From NCBI GenBank assembly GCA_934456315.1, contig CAKSHG010000090.1, forward strand, positions 1 through 8,278: 8,278 nucleotides of DNA, written 5' to 3'. A model generated the notes under the pieces. That model saw nothing but the letters and a program-made list of their open reading frames with translations, was not told the origin of the DNA and ran no database searches. Within the stretch, counting starts at the first letter, position 1, and each line of letters begins with the position of its first letter. The position numbers and the translations under genes were made by a program. This document shows, one piece after another, positions 1-4,409 of this stretch. The DNA is from an uncultured Oscillospiraceae bacterium (GTDB lineage: Bacteria; Bacillota; Clostridia; Oscillospirales; Ruminococcaceae).

Positions 1-77
1 GAACACAGTAGTTAAGCTCACTTGCGTCGACAATACTCGATGGGCAACTGTCCGGGAAGATAGATAGGCGCCGACAC
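1..77 (+). rRNA. rrf: 5S ribosomal RNA, 3' part (5' end outside window)
   Basis: The sequence opens inside a 5S rRNA. It has the conserved loop stretch GAACACAGTAGTTAAGCTC, then the helix region ending in GGAAGATAGATAGG, and finishes with CGCCGACAC, the 3' strand of the terminal stem. Roughly the first 40 bases lie upstream of the window. tRNA genes follow immediately, as is usual at the distal end of Firmicutes rRNA operons. The 3' end at about 77 is estimated from the conserved terminal stem and could be off by one or two bases. Confidence 0.9.
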
Positions 78-81
78 ATAT

Positions 82-157
82 GCAGCTTTAGCTCAGTTGG
101 TAGAGCAACTGACTCTTAATCAGTGGGTCCAGGGTTCGAGTCCCTGAAGCTGTACCA
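82..157 (+). tRNA. tRNA-Lys (anticodon CTT)
   Basis: Complete cloverleaf. The acceptor stem GCAGCTT pairs with AAGCTGT (one G-U pair), followed by discriminator A and an encoded CCA. The D arm is TAGCTCAGTTGGTAGAGCA. The anticodon stem ACTGA/TCAGT encloses the loop CTCTTAA with anticodon CTT at 115-117. The T arm contains GGTTCGAGTCC. It reads AAG lysine codons and lies only four bases downstream of the 5S rRNA end, so it is probably co-transcribed with the rRNA operon. Confidence 0.97.
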
Positions 158-161
158 AATC

Positions 162-193
162 GATAAGGAATAGGCGCTAACCTATTCCTTATC
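162..193 (+). repeat. Perfect 13-bp hairpin between tRNA-Lys and tRNA-Glu
   Basis: GATAAGGAATAGG (162-174) and CCTATTCCTTATC (181-193) are exact reverse complements around the six-base loop CGCTAA. The stem is AT-rich and has no T-run after it (ATTTATA), so it is a poor terminator. The likeliest role is an RNase processing signal between tRNA precursors, or a weak attenuator. The structure is visible directly; the role is inference. Confidence 0.75.
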
Positions 194-201
194 ATTTATA
201 T

Positions 202-276
202 GGCTCGTTAGTCAAGCGGTTAAGACGTTGGCCTCTCACGCCGAAAACGGGGGTTCGATTCCCCCACGAGTCACCA
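202..276 (+). tRNA. tRNA-Glu (anticodon CTC)
   Basis: The acceptor stem GGCTCGT pairs with ACGAGTC (one G-U pair), then A and an encoded CCA. The anticodon stem TTGGC/GCCGA (one T-G pair) holds the loop CTCTCAC with anticodon CTC at 235-237. The T arm is GGGGGTTCGATTCCCCC. Overall it matches bacterial tRNA-Glu. This is the C34 isoacceptor for GAG codons; the more usual TTC isoacceptor is not in this window. Confidence 0.96.
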
Positions 277-303
277 AATTTGTTGCTTCAAGCAACGGAC
301 TTC

Positions 304-380
304 GCGCCAATAGCTCAGTTGGTTAGAGCAACCGGCTCATAACCGGTCGGTCCGGGGTTCGAGTCCCTGTTGGCGCACCA
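304..380 (+). tRNA. tRNA with CAT anticodon (elongator Met or Ile2)
   Basis: The acceptor stem GCGCCAA pairs perfectly with TTGGCGC, then A and CCA. The anticodon stem ACCGG/CCGGT holds the loop CTCATAA with anticodon CAT at 338-340. It is not the initiator: there is no C1-A72 mismatch and no run of three G-C pairs next to the anticodon loop. CAT can mean elongator methionine or, after lysidine modification of C34, isoleucine (AUA codons). The C4-G69 and C5-G68 pairs match what I recall as recognition points for the lysidine synthetase TilS, which favours Ile2, but this is not decisive. A short palindrome, GTTGC-TTCAA-GCAAC (282-296), precedes the gene. Confidence 0.93.
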
Positions 381-385
381 CCAAT

Positions 386-461
386 AGGGGTATAGTTCAG
401 CTGGTAGAACGACGGTCTCCAAAACCGTATGTCGAGGGTTCAAGTCCTTCTGCCCCTGCCA
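386..461 (+). tRNA. tRNA-Trp (anticodon CCA)
   Basis: The acceptor stem AGGGGTA pairs with TGCCCCT (one T-G pair), then discriminator G and CCA, as in bacterial tRNA-Trp. The anticodon stem ACGGT/ACCGT holds the loop CTCCAAA with anticodon CCA at 419-421. It starts five bases after the preceding tRNA's CCA, and a terminator follows seven bases after its end, so it is the last gene of the rRNA-tRNA transcript. Confidence 0.97.
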
Positions 462-467
462 TTAAAT

Positions 468-498
468 CCGCTTAGAATTTAATTCTAGGCGGTTTTTT
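468..498 (+). terminator. Rho-independent terminator of the rRNA-tRNA operon
   Basis: CCGCTTAGAAT (468-478) pairs with ATTCTAGGCGG (482-492), an 11-bp stem with one G-T pair and a three-base loop, followed by TTTTTT (493-498). It lies directly after the last tRNA. The next 162 bases up to the following gene contain no further RNA gene that I can see. Confidence 0.92.
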
Positions 499-660
499 GT
501 ATTTAATGACCTTTTATAGTGATATCTGCCAAGGATCTCTCCCTTAAACTGTATCATTTCACAAATTAAAAATTATCCGTATTTTTCTGCAACCTTTGTT
601 CTGCATATTTTGTTTTAGATATGAAGATAGAACAATCTGTATTTCAAAGGAGGAATCATT

Positions 661-2343
661 ATGAAAAAGGGAAAGAAAGCTATATTGGCAGGTGTGCTTG
701 CGGCAATGATGCTCACAAGTACCGCGACAACGCTCGTGACCAGTGCGGACAACTGCGTCACTGGCCCTGAGGAATCAGCTGCCAAAACTAATTCTACAGT
801 AAGGCTTAGCCGTCTGAAAGACTGCACGCTTGTGTACCCGGAATATGCCAGGGTCTGCGACGAGCCCTATGTAGCCGAGCTGATCAAGGACCGCACCGTT
901 AAGGGAAAGCTGCAGCTGCGGGACGGAGAAACCCTGTATATTCCCGCAGGCAAGACCCTTACTTTGAACAAATCATCTGTATTATACGGTGGTACGATAT
1001 ATGTTGAAAACGGCGCGACCCTTATTATCAAGGATAGGTTGACCATATATGACAGCGCAAGCCTGATCTGCGATGGAAGAATCAATGTCGGCAGGAACGG
1101 TGTAATTCAGCTGTACAGTGGTGGAATGCTTTACGGTTCGCCGGATAGCACGATAAAGCTCAACGCTGATTCTTATCTGTACAGCGATGACTACGCGACG
1201 AACGTCTGCCTCGGTGAGGTCATAAAGATAAACGGTCTTAACGCCGATATCCGACGGACGTTTTTCCCGTCCGTTGTCAGTGCAGTCAGAACAACAACCG
1301 ATCTTGTAAGCAATACGCTGTCCTCCGAAGTAGTTTCGGCTGACGATGTGAAAAAATCGCTCTCTGCGAAGTGGTATACACTTCAGGAGGTACCCGCAGG
1401 CGGAATCAGCGAAATGCTGACCGTGCTGTTTGATAACGGATCAACTATGAAATTCAGTTATGTTGGCGGCAGAATTCTTGGAATCAAAGGTACTTCTGTA
1501 AGGAATATATGGGAATACACCGCTGACAGGCTTGACGCTTTCTATGATGAGGATTCCGCTTCTGACAGCTCGTCCGATAAGAAGTTCACGGCTTCACAGC
1601 TGGACGAACTCACCTGTTTGAGCACCAATGTCGTTAAGGCAAAGCTGGATTCGATTTCCGGCAGTTCAGACTCCGCTGAATTTCATTTCACGGTGACTGA
1701 ACAGATCAAGGGTGAAGCCGATAAGAAGATCAGCGTAATGCGTGATCAGAAATGGAACGGAGCGTCTGACAAGGATTTTGTCACGGGAAAAGAATACTTG
1801 CTGTTCCTTAATTCCGTTGATCTTGTTTACAAAGATTTGTACTATACGTTAGAATATTCCGTATCTGCACCGATAAGCAGCGGAAAGCTGACAAGTGTAA
1901 GATATAACGGCGGCGAATACACTCCTGCGGACGAGATTTCAACGTTGAAAAATGTTCGCGCCAGGGTAAAGGATATCGCCGATATGGATTATAGCCAGCC
2001 TGTTGACGGAGGGTATATTCACAACACGGATATCGACAATGTTGTTAAACTGTCGCCGTATATCGTCAAGGTCAAAATAACCGACAACATCGAGAAATTC
2101 GGCGAATCAGATGACGTCAGCATATTTACGGCAGAGCTTGAGAAATCCTATAAACTGACGCCGGCAGACCCGCTGAAAATAATCCTCCCGAATGACAAAG
2201 TCAAGGTCGGAAATGAATATGTGATACTTCTGTACCCTTATAACGGTACATCGCAGAAGATCTACATGGAATCCTCGAAGAACAGCATATTCAGGCCGGA
2301 CGATACTGAACTGAAAGCGGCAATGGACAAATCGTACCTTTGA
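661..2343 (+). CDS. Secreted protein with beta-rich N-terminal region and duplicated C-terminal domain; function unknown
   Basis: A 560-residue protein with a clear Sec signal peptide: MKKGKKA, then a hydrophobic stretch at residues 8-28, with probable cleavage after TSA at about residue 29. Residues 80-170 are short beta-strand turns with Gly/Asn corners (GKTLTL, GGTIYVENGATLII, GRINVGRNGVIQL), resembling a right-handed beta-helix or adhesin-like solenoid. Residues 312-400 and 455-545 look like two copies of one domain: each has a VVKAK/IVKVK strand, a charged E-x-I-K/E-x-S-Y segment, then GKEYLLFL or GNEYVILL and a YT/SIF-like end. A Ser/Asp-rich linker near 295-308 precedes them. There is no LPXTG anchor, dockerin or catalytic motif that I recognise. 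The start is supported by AAAGGAGG at 646-653, seven bases before the ATG. The 162-base leader shows only a weak promoter-like TAGATAT near 616, and no clear terminator follows. Being real and secreted is well supported; the role is unknown. Confidence 0.9.
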   Translation: MKKGKKAILAGVLAAMMLTSTATTLVTSADNCVTGPEESAAKTNSTVRLSRLKDCTLVYPEYARVCDEPYVAELIKDRTVKGKLQLRDGETLYIPAGKTLTLNKSSVLYGGTIYVENGATLIIKDRLTIYDSASLICDGRINVGRNGVIQLYSGGMLYGSPDSTIKLNADSYLYSDDYATNVCLGEVIKINGLNADIRRTFFPSVVSAVRTTTDLVSNTLSSEVVSADDVKKSLSAKWYTLQEVPAGGISEMLTVLFDNGSTMKFSYVGGRILGIKGTSVRNIWEYTADRLDAFYDEDSASDSSSDKKFTASQLDELTCLSTNVVKAKLDSISGSSDSAEFHFTVTEQIKGEADKKISVMRDQKWNGASDKDFVTGKEYLLFLNSVDLVYKDLYYTLEYSVSAPISSGKLTSVRYNGGEYTPADEISTLKNVRARVKDIADMDYSQPVDGGYIHNTDIDNVVKLSPYIVKVKITDNIEKFGESDDVSIFTAELEKSYKLTPADPLKIILPNDKVKVGNEYVILLYPYNGTSQKIYMESSKNSIFRPDDTELKAAMDKSYL

Positions 2344-2397
2344 TGTCGGATAATACACAAATGCGCCTTACATTATTGCAATATCTGTAAATCAAGG

Positions 2398-2426
2398 TTG
2401 ACAGCGGGTATAAAATGGGGTATAAT
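2398..2426 (+). promoter_or_regulatory. Consensus sigma-A promoter for the GNAT gene
   Basis: TTGACA (2398-2403) and TATAAT (2421-2426) are both perfect consensus hexamers with an ideal 17-base spacer. Transcription should begin near 2433. This rules out a translation start at the in-frame TTG at 2398, which is the -35 box itself. The promoter lies 54 bases after the stop of the secreted-protein gene, so the GNAT gene has its own transcript. Confidence 0.9.
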
Positions 2427-2463
2427 TATCACAGACTATAAAAACAAGGGAGTGTGTGATGAT

Positions 2464-2937
2464 ATGCCGAAGTTAAGCGGAGCAAAACAGATAATCAATC
2501 CCGATGAGAAAGAGCAGCTCTGCCGTGAGGTGCTGACTTCCCTCCCCGAGTGGGCGGGGAAGGATAAGAGCATTGACGAGCATTCAGCAGCGTGCAGAAT
2601 GCTGCCGCTGTGGGCGGATATCGACGAGGGAACGGTTCGCGGTTTCATTGCCCTGCGTGAAACCAGCCCCTACGCTGCGGAGATATATGTCATGGGGGTA
2701 AAGAAAGAGTACCAGCGCCACAAGATCGGCAAGGGCATGTTCACTGCCCTGCTGAATTACGCCCGCCGTCAGGGGTACGAGTACCTCCAGGTTAAGACCG
2801 TCAAGGAGGGCACCAGCGAGCAGTTCGACACGGCGAATACGTTCTACCAGAGCCTTGGTTTCCGTGAACTTGAGGTGCTTCCGCTGTGGAGCGACAAGAT
2901 ACCCTGTCAGATCTATATACGCAATGTAAACTATTGA
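2464..2937 (+). CDS. GNAT-family N-acetyltransferase
   Basis: A 157-residue protein of the GCN5-related N-acetyltransferase fold, which moves an acetyl group from acetyl-CoA to an amine; the substrate is unknown. Motif A, which binds the pyrophosphate of CoA, is at residues 72-91: AEIYVMGVKKEYQ, then QRHKIGKG. The central strand RGFIALRET (59-67) and the C-terminal NTFYQSLGF (125-133) are typical of the family. The N-terminal LPEWAGK (27-33) and MLPLWADID (46-54) recall a Firmicutes GNAT subgroup seen near antibiotic- or stress-related genes, but that is weak evidence. The length is normal. ATG 2464 is chosen because it follows AAGGGAG (2446-2452) by 11 bases and lies after the promoter; an in-frame GTG at 2452 overlaps the ribosome binding site. 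The gene has its own promoter and terminator and is probably monocistronic. Confidence 0.92.
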   Translation: MPKLSGAKQIINPDEKEQLCREVLTSLPEWAGKDKSIDEHSAACRMLPLWADIDEGTVRGFIALRETSPYAAEIYVMGVKKEYQRHKIGKGMFTALLNYARRQGYEYLQVKTVKEGTSEQFDTANTFYQSLGFRELEVLPLWSDKIPCQIYIRNVNY

Positions 2938-2946
2938 TAAAACTTG

Positions 2947-2978
2947 AGCGCACCTGAAATATGGTGCGCTTTTCTTTT
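2947..2978 (+). terminator. Rho-independent terminator after the GNAT gene
   Basis: AGCGCACC (2947-2954) pairs perfectly with GGTGCGCT (2963-2970) around an eight-base loop, followed by TTTCTTTT (2971-2978). It starts nine bases after the GNAT stop codon. Read on the minus strand the stem is followed by CAAGTTTTATC, so it might also stop transcripts arriving from the PH-like gene, though less efficiently. Confidence 0.9.
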
Positions 2979-2996
2979 GCTTTTTCACCGTGGATT

Positions 2997-3293
2997 GTTG
3001 AAAACCCGGTGAATACTGTTAAATTTTCCGCGGAAGATTTACCCATAGTTTTGACATATATATTATTTAACTCCGGGGAATTATTGCGGAAAGTATAGGA
3101 TATAAGCGGATTAACCGATGGTTTTTATGTTTATCGTAACTATCCGTATAATGCGTCAAAATATAACCTGTTTCGGTTAAATATGCGGTCGATTAAACTA
3201 ATTGTTAAATACTATGTTGAAAAGGTTGAAAACTTGAGCTTTTGCACGGAAAGGTTGAAAGGTTTTCAACTTTTCAACGGCTCTGGGTTGAAA
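2997..3293. repeat. Cluster of seven GTTGAAA direct and inverted repeats
   Basis: GTTGAAA occurs on the plus strand at 2997, 3216, 3225, 3254 and 3287, and as TTTCAAC at 3264 and 3272. The tandem pair at 3216-3233 is the near-exact reverse complement of 3262-3278 (one extra G), and 3254-3270 alone forms a 7-bp hairpin with loop GGT. The copies at 3272 and 3287 lie inside the 3' end of the minus-strand PH-like gene, and one contains its stop codon. The rest of the 295-base gap (2979-3273) is AT-rich, with an 8-bp inverted repeat TTAACCGA (3111-3118)/TCGGTTAA (3173-3180) and no convincing gene. Possible roles are operator array, 3' mRNA structure or decayed repeat element. Confidence 0.7.
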
Positions 3294-3624
3294 GATCGCA
3301 GAATACTACGGCGTTACCTCCGCTCGTGTGCAGGACAGACATTGCAGAGCCGCTGAAAAAAGGAGAAGTCAGCTGCATTTCCCACAGTATATTCCCCATA
3401 GGTATTGTCCGCTGTTTGCGGAATAGAATACCGCTTGTAATATATAGAATATTATTACTCAACGTGTACTCTAAATTGTAATAATACCAACACCAATAAA
3501 CAGAGAGTAATATGACGGCTATACCGGCTGTTATGACCACACGCCCAGCGTAAATGCATAACAGAATGTAAACCGCGATAACACCGCCCTCTGTCAGCCG
3601 GAACATTGTCCAGCGTTTTTTCAT
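3274..3624 (-). CDS. Small membrane protein with bacterial PH-like (DUF304/bPH2) domain, possibly C-terminally shortened
   Basis: A 116-residue protein. Residues 13-47 are hydrophobic and probably form two closely spaced membrane segments or a hairpin. Residues 50-111 match the start of the bacterial PH domain (bPH2/DUF304): YTLSNNILYITSGILFRKQR, then TIPMGNILWEMQLTSPFF and HTSGGNAVVF. Such proteins are membrane-anchored; their molecular role is mostly unknown. The domain usually continues with a C-terminal helix after a D/N-P-E-x-L segment. Here it stops after CDLSTQSR, inside the GTTGAAA repeats, and one of the other two reading frames gives NPEPLKS at this point, so a small frameshift at the end is possible. 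ATG 3624 has a weak GGTGA six bases upstream. The gene is divergent from marR across a 167-base gap; no clear promoter of its own was found. That it is real is likely but not certain. Confidence 0.72.
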   Translation of the reverse strand: MKKRWTMFRLTEGGVIAVYILLCIYAGRVVITAGIAVILLSVYWCWYYYNLEYTLSNNILYITSGILFRKQRTIPMGNILWEMQLTSPFFSGSAMSVLHTSGGNAVVFCDLSTQSR

Positions 3625-3724
3625 ATTATATTCACCGCCGCCACATAATTTTCAGATTCGGGATACAATATTTTGGGCTGCGGAAGTTATTTTTATGCAT
3701 GGTGCTGAAAATCTCTGTGCAGTA

Positions 3725-3753
3725 TTGACATAGGTATTTAACAGTGTTAAAAT
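3725..3753 (+). promoter_or_regulatory. marR promoter with palindromic operator in the spacer
   Basis: TTGACA (3725-3730), a 17-base spacer and TAAAAT (3748-3753) form a near-consensus sigma-A promoter, with transcription expected from about 3760. The palindrome TTTAAC-AGT-GTTAAA (3737-3751) fills the spacer and overlaps the -10 box. A bound dimer there would block RNA polymerase, the standard mode of MarR autorepression. The promoter boxes are clear; the operator role is inferred from position and symmetry. Confidence 0.8.
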
Positions 3754-3791
3754 ATGACTGCATTCAATAATTATATCAGGCAGGTGATAAT

Positions 3792-4292
3792 GTGTTCTGT
3801 TTTGCTGATATGCTGTGGGAAAACAGCGAATTTATCGGCAACTCTTACCCGCCGGAAGTTTGCAGCGGGATCCTACTTAGCATGGAAAAACTTAGCCGGA
3901 TAAAGTCTGACGGCGTAATAATCGGCATGACCCCGTCGGAATTTTCGGTGCTTTGCTGCGCAGAGCAGTATCCGAGGAAATACAACGGCACCGCCGCGAG
4001 CGTGGCAGAAATTGCCGCGCGAATGGGCGTATCGGTCCCGGCTGTTTCCAGAACGCTGCGCTCTTTGCAGGGAAAGGCGCTGATAGAGCGCGCGGTCGAC
4101 GAGGACGACCGCCGCAGCGTGAGAGTTACCATAACAGAAGCGGGCAGGGAACAGCTCCGGGAGAACATGACCCGGGTAGTGGCTGCGCTCAACCGCATAT
4201 TAGCAGTATTCACAGAGGACGAGATGCGTACTATCGCAAGGCTTTACGGCAAATTTGCCGCCGCAACGGAAAAACAGCTGGGGACGCGCTGA
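3792..4292 (+). CDS. MarR-family winged-helix transcriptional regulator
   Basis: A 166-residue MarR-type repressor, a dimer expected to bind palindromic DNA and release it on ligand binding. The helix-turn-helix is at residues 70-92 (SVAEIAARMGVSVPAVSRTL). The recognition helix is followed by a beta wing with the hallmark acidic-Arg segment DEDDRRSVRVTITEAG (103-118). N- and C-terminal helices (about 22-40 and 119-160) would form the dimer interface. The start is uncertain: GTG 3792 has AGGTGA only four bases upstream (AGG-CAGG gives better spacing), and the in-frame ATGs at 3810 and 3882 are alternatives. The family is usually 140-150 residues, so a later start is possible. It lies 117 bases upstream of the ABC exporter on the same strand and probably controls it and itself through the palindrome at 3737-3751. 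Confidence 0.92.
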   Translation: MFCFADMLWENSEFIGNSYPPEVCSGILLSMEKLSRIKSDGVIIGMTPSEFSVLCCAEQYPRKYNGTAASVAEIAARMGVSVPAVSRTLRSLQGKALIERAVDEDDRRSVRVTITEAGREQLRENMTRVVAALNRILAVFTEDEMRTIARLYGKFAAATEKQLGTR

Positions 4293-4306
4293 ATATAGCG
4301 AAGCGT

Positions 4307-4360
4307 AACAAAATCAGACGCGTGAGTACACTCGTCTGAACGTGTCGATTTTGTTTTATT
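4307..4360 (+). other. Candidate attenuator: two mutually exclusive hairpins between marR and the ABC gene
   Basis: Structure A: AACAAAATC (4307-4315) plus GACGCG (4317-4322) pair with CGTGTC (4341-4346) plus GATTTTGTT (4347-4355). This is a 15-bp stem with one bulged A and an 18-base loop, running into TTTTATT. Structure B: CAGACG (4315-4320) pairs with CGTCTG (4333-4338), using part of the same left arm. A resembles a weak terminator and B an antiterminator. It could also be an operator or an ordinary weak terminator. The pairing is visible; the switch function is inference. Confidence 0.5.
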
Positions 4361-4409
4361 CAGCGTTTCTGTAGCGTGTGATAGATAGTCAGGACGAAAG
4401 GAGCAAATA

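Noticed and set aside
2398..2463. Start of the GNAT protein at TTG 2398, giving 179 residues
   Set aside because: TTG 2398 is the first half of a perfect -35 box, with TATAAT 17 bases downstream; the coding start must lie after about 2433. ATG 2464 has a ribosome binding site.
3051..3080. TTGACATA at 3051 as a second promoter
   Set aside because: No -10-like hexamer lies 16-18 bases downstream (the position reads CGGGGA), and no gene follows on that strand before the marR promoter.
3118..3180. Twenty-codon hydrophobic ORF starting at ATG 3118
   Set aside because: It has no ribosome binding site and no clear promoter, and lies in AT-rich DNA where such frames arise by chance.
2997..3293. GTTGAAA repeats as a CRISPR array
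   Set aside because: The unit is only 7-10 bases, occurs in both orientations with irregular spacing, and no cas gene is near.
3242..3481. 79-codon plus-strand ORF opposite the PH-like gene
   Set aside because: It has no ribosome binding site and no domain, and starts inside the repeat cluster; the minus-strand frame matches a known domain family.
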